Source: Planctomycetota bacterium
Lineage (GTDB): Bacteria; Planctomycetota; B15-G4; SIAN01
Reading direction: 5' to 3'
DNA: 64,000 bases
Assembly: GCA_028289345.1 (NCBI GenBank)
Contig: JANQQL010000038.1
Location: 29,980 to 93,979, forward strand
Every line of letters begins with the position of its first letter. The first letter of the stretch is position 1. This document shows positions 53,801 to 62,287 of this stretch, piece by piece. The notes under the pieces are model-generated. The model did not search any database, was not told the origin of the DNA, and saw only the letters and a list, made by a program, of their open reading frames with translations. A program made the position numbers and the translations under genes.

Positions 53801-54676
53801 TCAAACCAGGTCGCGTCGACGAAGCTCTTCGAAGATCGCCCGAGTCGCAGGGGAGCGATTCAGGGTGTAGAAGTGGATCCCGGGGGCTCCCTCCTGAAGC
53901 AGTGCGGCACACTGATCGGTGGCATGCTCGATGCCGATGCGCCGCACCTCGTCCCGATCGTCGCGAACCGCCTCCAGACGACGATGCAGGCCTTCGGGAA
54001 TCGACGCCCCGCACATAGCCGTGAACCGTTCCACCTGGTCCACATTGGTGATCGGCATGATCCCGGGCACGATGGGGCACGTGATCCCCACGCTTCGTGC
54101 ACGATCGACAAAGCGAAAGTACACCTCCGGATCGAAGAACAACTGAGTCACCAGAAAATCGGAGCCGGCCTCCACCTTTTTCTTTAGGTGCCGGAGATCC
54201 TGATCCAGGTCTCGGCACTCGACGTGCCCCTCGGGATAACACGCCCCTCCGAGACAAAACGAGTAGTTCTCACGGACGAACGACGTCAGCTCGGATGCGA
54301 ACTGAAAACCGCCGGCCGTGGTGACGAATTTCTCTTCGCCTTGGGGCGGATCCCCGCGGAGCGCGAGGACATTGTCGATGCCCCCCTCTCGAAGCTGATC
54401 GAGCACCGAACCCAGCTCTTCTCGGGTCGCCGCGACACAAGTCAAATGAGCCATCGTCTCGATGCCCAAGTCGCGCTTGATGCGACACACCAATTCCACG
54501 GTCTTGTCCCGAGTCGATCCTCCGGCCCCATAGGTCACGGAAACGAAAGACGGCTCGAGGAGACGCAGCTTTTCCAATGCCCGAGCGAGCCCCGCTTCCG
54601 CCTGTTCGTTCTTTGGCGGAAAGAACTCGAAGCTGATCACGGGTGCGTCTTGTCCGAAGAGCTCGGCGATCCGCAT
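53801..54676 (-). CDS. metF: 5,10-methylenetetrahydrofolate reductase
   Basis: A 291-residue protein from the ATG at 54676 (GGGG upstream), the usual MetF length. The FAD barrel is clear: VISFEFFPPKNEQAEAGL, PSFVSVTYGAGGSTRDKT, MAHLTCVAATREEL, GIDNVLALRGDPP, FCLGGACYPEGHVE, KVEAGSDFLVTQLFFDPEVYFRFVDRAR and IVPGIMPITN. It makes 5-methyl-THF for methionine synthesis. It belongs with ahcY in the methyl cycle, but it is 28 kb away and no copy of the ATATCATGA operator is seen in its upstream region. A short perfect hairpin (54716-54731) lies about 40 bp upstream of the start. Confidence 0.97.
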   Translation of the reverse strand: MRIAELFGQDAPVISFEFFPPKNEQAEAGLARALEKLRLLEPSFVSVTYGAGGSTRDKTVELVCRIKRDLGIETMAHLTCVAATREELGSVLDQLREGGIDNVLALRGDPPQGEEKFVTTAGGFQFASELTSFVRENYSFCLGGACYPEGHVECRDLDQDLRHLKKKVEAGSDFLVTQLFFDPEVYFRFVDRARSVGITCPIVPGIMPITNVDQVERFTAMCGASIPEGLHRRLEAVRDDRDEVRRIGIEHATDQCAALLQEGAPGIHFYTLNRSPATRAIFEELRRRDLV

Positions 54677-54715
54677 CGGATATCCCCTTCTCAATGCGCG
54701 TGGTTTCTCGCGCGT

Positions 54716-54731
54716 CGCCGAATCTTCGGCG
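54716..54731. repeat. Short perfect inverted repeat upstream of metF
   Basis: CGCCGAA-TC-TTCGGCG has perfect 7-bp arms. It lies in the region shared by metF (minus) and an ABC transporter operon (plus). It may be a protein-binding site or leader hairpin. There is no evidence for either. Confidence 0.3.
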
Positions 54732-54857
54732 CTGTGTTGTTCCGACTCAAGAAAGGATCCGAGAATTCGCAAGGCGGGACGAAAAACATCGAGCGGAGCA
54801 CCGGAGCGTTCTTAGACTCCTTGCTCCGGGTCGGGCACCCCGAAGCACGAGTTGCGA

Positions 54858-55706
54858 ATGACGCTGGCGATTCAAACAGAGAACCTCGTCGTCTGCTATC
54901 GAGGGCACCAAGCCCTGTGCGGATTGAACCTGGAAGTCGAAGCCGGGGAGGTGTTCGGATTCCTTGGTCCGAACGGGGCAGGCAAGACCACCGCGATTCG
55001 CGTGCTGCTCGACTTGCTTCGTCCCGATCAGGGGACTGCCCGCGTCTTGGGCACCACCGTGCGAGACGGGGGTGGGGAATTGCGCTCCCGCATTGGCTTT
55101 CTCCCCGGGGACCTGCGCCTGTTTCCGCGAATGACCGGAATTCGCGCGCTGCAGTTTTTGGAACAGTTGCAGGGAAGGCCCGCTCGATCCCGTCAGCACG
55201 TGCTGCAGACCCTGGGCTTTCCCGAATCCGCGTTGACTCGAAAGGTCCGTTCTTACTCCACAGGCATGCGCCAGATGATCGGCATCGCCGGCGCATTCCA
55301 GCACGACCCGGAGCTGCTGATTCTGGACGAGCCCACGACGGGACTCGATCCATTGGTGCGTCAGTCTTTCCTCGAACTGGTCCGTCAGCGCAAGGAGAGC
55401 GGTGCGACGGTGTTTCTTTCTTCTCACGTTCTCGACGAGGTCGAACGCTGTGCCGACCGAGTCGGTTTCTTGTCCGGTGGCCGACTTCCCTTGGTGGACT
55501 CGGTCCGTTCGATCCGCGCACGCCGGCCACGCACCGTGCTGCTTCGCTATGCCGATGGCACAGAGCAAGAAGAGCTCACCAGTGTGCCTGCAGAGCAGCT
55601 CCTTGCCGACATCGACGCCCGCGGCCTGATCGACGTCGAGATTCGCCCGGCCAGTCTGGACGACGTGTTTGGCACGATTGTCTCGGACGAAGAGGCAACT
55701 CGATGA
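54858..55706 (+). CDS. ABC transporter ATP-binding protein (ABC-2 type)
   Basis: A 282-residue nucleotide-binding protein from the ATG at 54858. Walker A is GPNGAGKTT, the signature reads YSTGMRQMIGIAGAF (STGMRQ instead of LSGGQ), Walker B is ELLILDEPTTGLDP, and the switch His is in FLSSHVLDEVERCADRV. The C-terminal region is the short regulatory extension common in gliding or drug-type exporters. Its TGA overlaps the start of the permease gene (ATGA), so the pair is one unit. Cargo unknown. Confidence 0.94.
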   Translation: MTLAIQTENLVVCYRGHQALCGLNLEVEAGEVFGFLGPNGAGKTTAIRVLLDLLRPDQGTARVLGTTVRDGGGELRSRIGFLPGDLRLFPRMTGIRALQFLEQLQGRPARSRQHVLQTLGFPESALTRKVRSYSTGMRQMIGIAGAFQHDPELLILDEPTTGLDPLVRQSFLELVRQRKESGATVFLSSHVLDEVERCADRVGFLSGGRLPLVDSVRSIRARRPRTVLLRYADGTEQEELTSVPAEQLLADIDARGLIDVEIRPASLDDVFGTIVSDEEATR

Positions 55707-56503
55707 TTCATCCCGCCTTGCAGAATCACCTCCGGGAACGCTTCGGTCTGGTGTGCAGCGCCTGTGCGTTGCCTTCATTGCTCGTGGGCGCGGCAGCCGG
55801 ATGGCTCTACCCTCACTACCGCGAACGCGAGGAAGCCTTTGCCAACTTCCTGCCGATGCTGCGCAAACTGTTTGGAGGGGATTCTCTCGACTTGTTCTCC
55901 TCGATGGGGTTCTTGAGTCTTCCATTCCAGCACCCGTTGACCCTCCTCTCTATGGGATTGGGAGTCGCGTTTCCTGGCCTGGTCACGATCGCGGGAGATC
56001 GCGGACGCAAATCCTTGGACCTGATTCTCGCCACCCGACTGACCCGTGGCGCCCTGATGGCGAACCTGTTTCTGTTCATGGGGCCGTTCGCACTGTTGCT
56101 CGGGCTTTCTCCATTGCTAGGGACCGCCCTGGGCGCGTGGATCTCTGACACGGCGGACACCCTCGACTTCTCGCGCTACGCCATGGCCTCGGGCAACGCC
56201 GTCCTTCTGGGAGTCTGGTGGGGATCGTTCGCACTCCTTGTTTCCGCCATTGCCTCGGATGGAACCATGGCGGCCATCTGGTACGGGGCATCGTTCCTAA
56301 TCACCTTTGTCATCCAGGCGGTGGCCATGGTCTGGGAGGCGGGGGACTTCCTGTTTTGGGTCACCCCGTTCGGTTATTACCATCCGGCTCGGGTGATCGG
56401 GGGAGTGGCGGATCCGTGGCGCGATTCGCTGATTCTGTTCACAACCTCTCTCTGCTTGGCAGCGGCGGCATGGACGGTTCAAGTGCGTCGTCGGCAAGCC
56501 TGA
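55703..56503 (+). CDS. ABC-2-type permease subunit
   Basis: The 266-residue membrane protein starts at the ATG overlapping the ATPase stop. It has about six hydrophobic segments (LPSLLVGAAAGWLYP, LTLLSMGLGVAFPGLVTIAGD, LMANLFLFMGPFALLLGLSPLLGTAL, AVLLGVWWGSFALLVSAIAS, FLITFVIQAVAMVW, LILFTTSLCLAAAAWTV). IAGDRGRKSLDLILATRLTRGALM is the cytoplasmic coupling segment typical of NosY/ABC-2 permeases. It forms the membrane half of an exporter with the preceding ATPase. Confidence 0.9.
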   Translation: MIHPALQNHLRERFGLVCSACALPSLLVGAAAGWLYPHYREREEAFANFLPMLRKLFGGDSLDLFSSMGFLSLPFQHPLTLLSMGLGVAFPGLVTIAGDRGRKSLDLILATRLTRGALMANLFLFMGPFALLLGLSPLLGTALGAWISDTADTLDFSRYAMASGNAVLLGVWWGSFALLVSAIASDGTMAAIWYGASFLITFVIQAVAMVWEAGDFLFWVTPFGYYHPARVIGGVADPWRDSLILFTTSLCLAAAAWTVQVRRRQA

Positions 56504-56574
56504 CAAGGTCGCCGGCACCCCGCGCTCGTCCAGTGTTCCACCGCGATGCCGTCTCAATCGGAGCCGCCTCACAC

Positions 56575-57717
56575 ATGGAAAAACTGCTTCTCGGTCCTGG
56601 TCCGAGCAACACCGCACCGCAAGTGCTCGAAGCGTTGGCTCGTCCCACGATTGGACACCTCGATCCCGACTTTCTCGAGCTGATGGATCGCGTCCAGCAG
56701 TCGCTGCGGCAGCTGTTCCGAACAAAGAACCCGGTGTCGATTCCCGTCAGCGGAACGGGCAGCGCGGGCATGGAGACCCTCCTTGTCAATCTGATCGAAC
56801 CGGGTGAGCGCATTGTCATTGCGGTCAATGGGGTCTTTGGAGGACGTGCCGCGGACTTGGCCCAGCGCCTCGGCGCCGACGTGGAAACCGTGACGATGCC
56901 GTGGGGCCAACCGGTGGATCCGGAAGCCGTCGAACAAGCCTTGCGCAAGAAGCCGGCCCGGCATCTGTTCTTCGTTCACGCCGAGACCTCCACCGGCGCC
57001 TTGTCCGATGCCGCCACGCTTGCCAACCTCGCTCGCGAGCACGGAGCGCTGTGCCTCATGGACTGCGTCACTTCGTTGACGGGACTGCCGGTCGAAATTG
57101 ATGATTGGGGAGTCGACGCCGCCTTCTCGGGAACTCAGAAGTGCTTGTCTGTGCCCCCCGGATTGTCCCCCATCACCTTGGGACCGCGGGCCCTGGAGAA
57201 GATCTCCCAGCGCGGGGCCTCCCCCCCCAGCTGGTATCTCGACTTGTCGATGGTCGAGAAGTACTGGGGACCGGAACGCAGCTACCACCACACCGCACCG
57301 ATCAACATGATCTACGGGCTGGACGCGGGCATGACCTTGGCGCTGGAAGAAGGCCTCGACCGGCGCTTCGATCGACACCGAGAGGCTCACCAAGCATTGC
57401 GGCGTGGACTCGAAGCCCTCGGCCTCTCGCTCCTTCCTCCCGAAGGATCGCGCCTTCCGATGCTCAACGCCATCGAGCTGCCAGCCGAAGTGGACGAGCC
57501 CGCACTCCGTCAGCGGCTCCTCGGCGAGCACGGGATCGAAGTCGGTGCCGGCCTCGGAGAGCTCCGTGGCAAGGTCATTCGGGTCGGCATCATGGGTCAC
57601 AACGCCCATCGTCAGAATGTCGTCACCTTCCTCGCCGCCTTCGCGGAATGCCTCTCCCATCAAGGACGCCCGGTCGACCCGGGAGCCGGAGTTGCCGCCG
57701 CCATCACTTCTGCGTGA
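56575..57717 (+). CDS. Alanine-glyoxylate / serine-pyruvate type aminotransferase
   Basis: A 380-residue PLP enzyme, fold type I class V. It starts MEKLLLGPGPSNTAPQVLEALARPTIGHLDPDFLELMDRVQQSLRQLF. SGTGSAGMETLLVNLIEPGERIVI and HAETSTGALSDAATLANL also match. The Schiff-base Lys is in FSGTQKCLSVPPGLSPITLG, and the substrate region is YHHTAPINMIYGLDAGMTLALEEGL. These are signatures of alanine-glyoxylate and serine-pyruvate aminotransferases, which remove glyoxylate or feed serine. The ATG at 56575 is 71 bp after the ABC permease. A SDR gene follows 9 bp later, so the two enzymes may be co-transcribed. Confidence 0.92.
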   Translation: MEKLLLGPGPSNTAPQVLEALARPTIGHLDPDFLELMDRVQQSLRQLFRTKNPVSIPVSGTGSAGMETLLVNLIEPGERIVIAVNGVFGGRAADLAQRLGADVETVTMPWGQPVDPEAVEQALRKKPARHLFFVHAETSTGALSDAATLANLAREHGALCLMDCVTSLTGLPVEIDDWGVDAAFSGTQKCLSVPPGLSPITLGPRALEKISQRGASPPSWYLDLSMVEKYWGPERSYHHTAPINMIYGLDAGMTLALEEGLDRRFDRHREAHQALRRGLEALGLSLLPPEGSRLPMLNAIELPAEVDEPALRQRLLGEHGIEVGAGLGELRGKVIRVGIMGHNAHRQNVVTFLAAFAECLSHQGRPVDPGAGVAAAITSA

Positions 57718-57726
57718 GACCCGAAC

Positions 57727-58506
57727 ATGCTCGCTCCCGACACATTCCGAGACCGCTGCGTACTGATCACCGGTGGTGGAACGGGGCTTGGCCTCGCCAC
57801 GGCTCATGAGTTCGGTCGACTCGGCGCGAAACTGGTTCTCGCCAGTCGAAGTGCCGAACACCTCGAACCGGCGGTGAAGCAGCTCGAGGACAAGGGTTAC
57901 GAAGCGATCTCGATCGTGACCGATGTCCGACGCCCAAAGGCTGTCGAACGAATGGTGGCTCGAGCGATCGAACGATTCGGTCGAGTGCACACGCTGATCA
58001 ACAATGCTGCGGGCAACTTTTTGTGTCCTTCCGAGGAGCTCTCCGCTGGCGGTTGGAAAGTGGTGATCGACATTGCCTTGAACGGCGTGTTCTACTGCAG
58101 CCGCGAAGTGGGTCGCCACATGATCGACCAGGGCGGCGGACAAATCGTGAACGTGGTTGCTGCCTACGCTTGGACCGGAGGCCCGGGCACCGTGCACAGC
58201 GCCGCTGCCAAGGCCGGGGTGGTCGCCATGACGCGAACTCTGGGGGTCGAGTGGGCCTCCCACGGGATTCGCGTCAATGCCGTTTCTCCGGGCCCGTTTC
58301 ATTCCGATGGCGCCGCCTCACGCCTGTGGCCCTCAGAAGAACAAGCCGAAGAGATTCGACGCGCGGTTCCGACTCAGCGATTCGGCAACACCGAAGAGAT
58401 CGCCCAAGCCATCACCTACCTCGCCTCGCCTTACGCCGACTACATCAACGGCGAAGTCCTGGTTCTCGACGGCGGCGCACACCTGGGGCGAGGCCTCTCC
58501 GTCTAG
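57727..58506 (+). CDS. SDR-family reductase, 2,4-dienoyl-CoA reductase-like
   Basis: A 259-residue Rossmann-fold protein. TGGGTGLGLATAHEFGRLGAKLVLASRS binds the cofactor (NADPH-type Arg follows), and NNAAGNFLCPSEEL and VNVVAAYAWTGGPG come next. At the catalytic site the usual Tyr-x-x-x-Lys is replaced by HSAAAKAGV, so Lys is kept and Tyr is not. This fits 2,4-dienoyl-CoA reductases of the DECR group, which also lack that Tyr. The C-terminal NAVSPGPF...RFGNTEEIAQAITYLASPYADYINGEVLVLDGG is ordinary for SDRs. A role in fatty-acid beta-oxidation is likely. Confidence 0.9.
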   Translation: MLAPDTFRDRCVLITGGGTGLGLATAHEFGRLGAKLVLASRSAEHLEPAVKQLEDKGYEAISIVTDVRRPKAVERMVARAIERFGRVHTLINNAAGNFLCPSEELSAGGWKVVIDIALNGVFYCSREVGRHMIDQGGGQIVNVVAAYAWTGGPGTVHSAAAKAGVVAMTRTLGVEWASHGIRVNAVSPGPFHSDGAASRLWPSEEQAEEIRRAVPTQRFGNTEEIAQAITYLASPYADYINGEVLVLDGGAHLGRGLSV

Positions 58507-58531
58507 GAGGCCATTCAGAAGGGGCCGTTCA

Positions 58532-58584
58532 GAACAGGCCTGTTCGCGGAGAGCTGTTGGAGAGGCGGCCGCGCACGCGTCTCC
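58532..58584. terminator. Two hairpins between convergent genes (candidate terminator region)
   Basis: GAACAGGCCTGTTC (58532-58545) is a perfect 14-bp palindrome. GGAGAGGCG/CGCGTCTCC (58559-58584) forms a 9-bp stem with one mismatch. Both lie in the 97-bp gap between the SDR gene and the convergent helical-repeat gene. No T-run is present. Confidence 0.35.
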
Positions 58585-58603
58585 GATCGCGCCATCCCCC
58601 CGG

Positions 58604-59593
58604 TCAGCTGCCCTCGGTCACCACTTCGAGCTGCCCGTTCTCGAGGCGGAGTTCGAACCCCTCGGGCACGCGTGGCAGTGGAATCTTCGACTCTTCGCGA
58701 AGCTGGTACAGGGTGGGCCATTCTCCGTGTTCGACGTGATAGGCCTCGCACCAGTCCTTGGTCCGCTGCTGAACCCGGAGGAACTCTTCTTCCACCAGCC
58801 GGGGGAATTGAAGCCGACCGTCGTCGGTCAGGATCGCACAGGCGAGCACTTCATCGGTGATCGCCGGGCTCAGGAACCGGTCGTCCCGAAGCTCCTCGAG
58901 GGAAAAGGGACGACGCCCTTCGACCCTTTGAAACTCCTCCCACGCGCGCATGAAAATCCCCTGACGAGTACGCTCCAGGTACAACTTGGCCACGCCCACC
59001 ACTTGCTCGTTGGCACTGTCCAGGTACTCCTTCCAGTACTCGAGGGCGACCAGGTCTTGGCGATCGTCGACCAGAATGGAAGAGCAGTAGCCAGCGGTGA
59101 AGGAGTCACAATCCGGACTGTTCATCACCCACTCCAGGTGCTCCAGCGCCGCGGCTCGATCTCCGCGAAGAGTCATCAATGCCATGGCAAGCTTGACTCG
59201 GAGCTGGATGCTCTCTGGATTCCGGTCCACCCCTTTCTCGAGCAAAGCGATGGTGCTGTCGGGGCTGCCCTTGATCAAGTCGAAGTAGGCGGACCCGTAA
59301 GCGTACACGGTCACGAAGGTCGGCTCGAGATCGGTGACGACGTCGAGTACTCCCGCCAACCAACGCTCTTTGTGTTCTAGGTCCGCGAACTGCGCCGAGA
59401 GATCCGGAATGGCCTGGAGCCACAGCAGGTCCGCCAAACTGGAACGATGGCCGCAGGAAGCAAGCTTCACGAGCCCTGGGTCCGGCGTGTAACGAAACTG
59501 GTGAGCGCGGCGCAGAGCATTGGCTTTGGCGAGAGGCCCTCGCAAAGCCACCGCCCCACCGATGCAGACCAGTGCAATCAACAAGCGGATCAT
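58604..59593 (-). CDS. TPR-like helical repeat protein with N-terminal membrane anchor
   Basis: A 329-residue protein with one N-terminal hydrophobic helix (MIRLLIALVCIGGAVAL) that may anchor it facing the periplasm. The middle consists of helical pairs with TPR-like spacing (LAGVLDVVTDLEPTFVTVYAYGSAYFDLIKGSPDSTIALLEKGVDRNPESIQLRVKLAMALM). The end has no motif I recognise. It lies 3 bp after the ABC permease gene of the same strand. The ABC ATPase, permease and TPR protein form one operon, and the repeat protein may tether or regulate the exporter. Confidence 0.72.
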   Translation of the reverse strand: MIRLLIALVCIGGAVALRGPLAKANALRRAHQFRYTPDPGLVKLASCGHRSSLADLLWLQAIPDLSAQFADLEHKERWLAGVLDVVTDLEPTFVTVYAYGSAYFDLIKGSPDSTIALLEKGVDRNPESIQLRVKLAMALMTLRGDRAAALEHLEWVMNSPDCDSFTAGYCSSILVDDRQDLVALEYWKEYLDSANEQVVGVAKLYLERTRQGIFMRAWEEFQRVEGRRPFSLEELRDDRFLSPAITDEVLACAILTDDGRLQFPRLVEEEFLRVQQRTKDWCEAYHVEHGEWPTLYQLREESKIPLPRVPEGFELRLENGQLEVVTEGS

Positions 59594-59596
59594 TGC

Positions 59597-60364
59597 TCAC
59601 AGCTCCCGACGGCGGAACAGGGCGCTCGCACCGAGCAAGAACACGATCGACCAGCACAGCACTCCCAACGCTCCCATGCCAAGGTGATCCCAGCGCACGG
59701 GAAGCTCCGAGGCAGTGGCGTTGATGAAGTTCACATCTTCCAGGTTCGGCAGCACCTTGTAGGCCATTTTGTAGAACCACGCCCCGCGGACCTCGTCGCC
59801 ATAGATCGTCAGCTCGTAGAGTGCCTCGAGGGAGTGAGCCATGAGGTAGAACACGACAGTTCCCACCGCCGCCAGAATCGCGTTGGTCAAAGCTCCGAAG
59901 AACAGCGCCACCGCCCCCAGCAGCAGGGACTCGCAAAGCAATCCCAAGAGGGCGGCGAGAGCCTTCACCGCGAATCCGCCGCCCCACAAGATCTGCCAGG
60001 TCATCATGACCACGAAGCCGGCAATCAGGCAGGACCAGAACACGCCCACCAGTCCGAGGTACTTGCCGAGGATGAACTCACCCCGACTGATGTCCCGAGT
60101 CAAGATCGTCGTCGCGGTGCGTCGTTCCACTTCCCGCGCCAGACTGAAGGCCCCGACCAGCATGGCAAGACTCAATCCGAGCATGTTGAGGCCGCTGAGG
60201 GAGAAGTCCTGCAGCATCTTCAGATCGTCTTCCACCGACAACCAGCCGAGCACGCGGGAGAACAGCACCAGGCCGGCCGCGAACACGAACACCACCCACA
60301 GCACCCGATCGCGGACGGCTTCTCGGTAGGTCGATCCGGCAATCGCGAATACGCAGTCTCTCAT
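59597..60364 (-). CDS. ABC-2-type permease subunit (NosY-like)
   Basis: A 255-residue membrane protein from the ATG at 60364, which has GAGGAGGTG upstream and overlaps the ATPase stop by ATGA. It has about six hydrophobic segments. The coupling region is SLAREVERRTATTILTRDISRGEFILGKYLGLVGVFW, the EVERRTAxxILT(R/K)PISRxEFxxGK pattern of NosY and copper or gliding transporters. This fits an ABC-2 exporter with the adjacent ATPase. Confidence 0.92.
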   Translation of the reverse strand: MRDCVFAIAGSTYREAVRDRVLWVVFVFAAGLVLFSRVLGWLSVEDDLKMLQDFSLSGLNMLGLSLAMLVGAFSLAREVERRTATTILTRDISRGEFILGKYLGLVGVFWSCLIAGFVVMMTWQILWGGGFAVKALAALLGLLCESLLLGAVALFFGALTNAILAAVGTVVFYLMAHSLEALYELTIYGDEVRGAWFYKMAYKVLPNLEDVNFINATASELPVRWDHLGMGALGVLCWSIVFLLGASALFRRREL

Positions 60365-61329
60365 GCCGACACCTCCTCGGTAGCCGCCGCTTCCACGGGC
60401 ATCGCCGCTTCCTTGGTCAATCGCACGAACCACTCTTCGAGACTCTCTCGCTCGGGCACCAAGGACAGGACCTTGCCCCCCCCTTGGGTGATTTCGACCG
60501 CGAAGTCCGGTCCTGCTTCGGTGCCCGGAAGCACAGCTCGCAGCAAGGAGTCCCCTTCGTGGTACTTGTCTGCCTGCTGCTTGATGCGTGTGGCGATCTC
60601 CGGCGGGACTTGGCGGGCACTGATTTCGAAAGCCCGAGCATCGTGATCGAGAAGGTCATCGATGGCGCCTTGTCGAACCACCGAACCCTGGTGAAGAACG
60701 ACCACCCGATCGCACAGTTCTTGCACGTCAGAAAGCACGTGGGAACACATGACAACCGTGCGTCCGGCACGATGCTCCTCGTGAAGGATCTCTTTCACCA
60801 GTTGCCGGCCGGTCGGATCCAGACCGGTCAATGGTTCGTCCAGCAACAGGATCTCTGGCTCTGCAAGGAGCGTCGTCGCCAGTCCATAGCGTTGGCGCAT
60901 TCCCTTGGAAAACCCTCGAACGCGGCGGTCGGCGGCATCCGCCAAACCCACCCGCTCGAGCAGCTCCGGGGTCCGGCGCTCGATGTCTCCGCGCTTCATC
61001 CCGGAAAGACGGCCAAACAACCGCAACCCCTCCCGCGGGGTGAGGTGCTCGTGGAAGTACGGGTTCTCGGGAAGGTAGCCGAGGTTGCGCCGAGCGGACG
61101 GCTGCGACCCAGGTTGACCCAGAATCAGCGCTTGTCCCGAGTCCGCGGCAATCTGCCCGGTGAGGACCTTCAGGGTCGTGGTCTTCCCCGCTCCGTTCTG
61201 ACCGAGGCAACCGAAACACTCTCCCCGGGCAACGTGAAACGTCACGCCGGCAAGGGCTTGCACCGGTTCTCGGGAAAGCGCGGAGCGGAACGACTTTCGC
61301 AAATCGCGGACTTCAAGGATGCTGGCCAT
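60361..61329 (-). CDS. ABC transporter ATP-binding protein (NosF/CcmA-like)
   Basis: A 322-residue ATPase. Walker A is GQNGAGKTTTLKVL, the signature reads FSKGMRQRYGLATTLL, Walker B is EILLLDEPLTGLDP, and the switch His is in VMCSHVLSDVQELCDRVVVL. A C-terminal extension of about 90 residues (FEISARQVPPEIATRIKQQADKYHEGDSLLRAVLPG) is typical of ABC-2 exporters. It is the first gene of an operon with a permease and a helical-repeat protein, and it is divergent from a second ABC unit, 208 bp apart if the neighbour starts at 61538. Confidence 0.94.
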   Translation of the reverse strand: MASILEVRDLRKSFRSALSREPVQALAGVTFHVARGECFGCLGQNGAGKTTTLKVLTGQIAADSGQALILGQPGSQPSARRNLGYLPENPYFHEHLTPREGLRLFGRLSGMKRGDIERRTPELLERVGLADAADRRVRGFSKGMRQRYGLATTLLAEPEILLLDEPLTGLDPTGRQLVKEILHEEHRAGRTVVMCSHVLSDVQELCDRVVVLHQGSVVRQGAIDDLLDHDARAFEISARQVPPEIATRIKQQADKYHEGDSLLRAVLPGTEAGPDFAVEITQGGGKVLSLVPERESLEEWFVRLTKEAAMPVEAAATEEVSA

Positions 61330-61537
61330 GGGAGTTCGTCAGTTGGCAAAGGGAGGGACGAAGGCGAACCAAGCCACGACTCAGGACGAGTCGGGCTCCG
61401 GGTTTCTTTTCGGCATCTCCCCCTGGGGACTTCAGTGCCCAAAGCAAGATCGAAATCCGCACCTTCGTACTCCTGGGTCCGCGACGCAGCCCGGCTACAA
61501 TCCCACGCCTTTCCGAGGCCTCGACGAGAGCACTCCC

Positions 61538-62287
61538 TTGAGCGGTTCCCCGCTGGTTCAAACACGCGACCTGATCCGACTCCTCCCCGAAGGAGGGGAA
61601 ATGCGGCCCGTCCTGCGCGACGTGAATCTCGACGTCCACGAGAAGACGTTCGCGGCGGTGATGGGCCCGAGTGGGTCCGGCAAATCGACCTTGCTTCACG
61701 TGCTGTGCGGGCTGGATTCTCCATCTGCCGGCACGGTGACCCTGGCGGGCAAAGAGCTCACCGGGCTGAGCGATGAGCAACGGACCCTGCTCCGTCGGGA
61801 GTGGGTCGGCTTCGTGTTTCAGTTCTTCAACCTGGTGCCCAACCTGACGGTCGCGCAGAACATCGGTCTCCCTCTGATGCTGCAGAAGGTCCGCGATCCA
61901 CGCAACGACCCTCGGTTTCAAGAAACCGTGGAGTTCTTCGGACTGAAGAGCAAATTGGACAAGGCACCTCACGAGCTGAGCGGGGGTGAGATGCAGCGCA
62001 CCTCGATCGCTCGTGCCATTGTGCACCGACCGCGCATCATCCTGGCCGACGAGCCAACCGGCAACCTGTCCAGCAAGGCGGGGCGTGAGGTGATGGAGTT
62101 CTTCCGCCGCGCCGTCGACGAACTGGGCCAGACCATTTTGTTGGTCACTCACAACCCGCGAGATGCCCGCTACGCGGACGAATTGCACTTCCTCCGCGAC
62201 GGCAGTCTCGCTTCCGCTTCCACTCTCCGTGGAAAGGACATCAATGAGGATCGCATCGCTTCTTGCATGGAGGAGCTTGGTATCTAG
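61538..62287 (+). CDS. ABC transporter ATP-binding protein (LolD/MacB type)
   Basis: The likely start is the TTG at 61538, giving 249 residues; the frame is open further upstream, where it is not protein-like, and no strong Shine-Dalgarno marks the start. Walker A is GPSGSGKSTLLHVLCGLD, the Q-loop region is VGFVFQFFNLVPNLTVAQNI, the signature is LSGGEMQRTSIARAI, Walker B is IILADEPTGNLSS, and the switch is LVTHNPRDA. These are the hallmarks of the LolD/MacB/FtsE subfamily, which works with FtsX-like permeases. Such a permease starts inside this gene (44-bp overlap). Confidence 0.88.
   Translation: MSGSPLVQTRDLIRLLPEGGEMRPVLRDVNLDVHEKTFAAVMGPSGSGKSTLLHVLCGLDSPSAGTVTLAGKELTGLSDEQRTLLRREWVGFVFQFFNLVPNLTVAQNIGLPLMLQKVRDPRNDPRFQETVEFFGLKSKLDKAPHELSGGEMQRTSIARAIVHRPRIILADEPTGNLSSKAGREVMEFFRRAVDELGQTILLVTHNPRDARYADELHFLRDGSLASASTLRGKDINEDRIASCMEELGI

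Noticed and set aside
54677..54857. A SahR operator in front of metF
   Set aside because: The stretch was read for ATATCATGA/TCATGATAT or a close variant on both strands and none was found, only a short CGCCGAA hairpin.
54188..55702. Long open frame leading into the ABC-2 permease
   Set aside because: It overlaps metF antisense and the ATPase gene in another frame; the ATG at 55703 with ATGA overlap is the real start.
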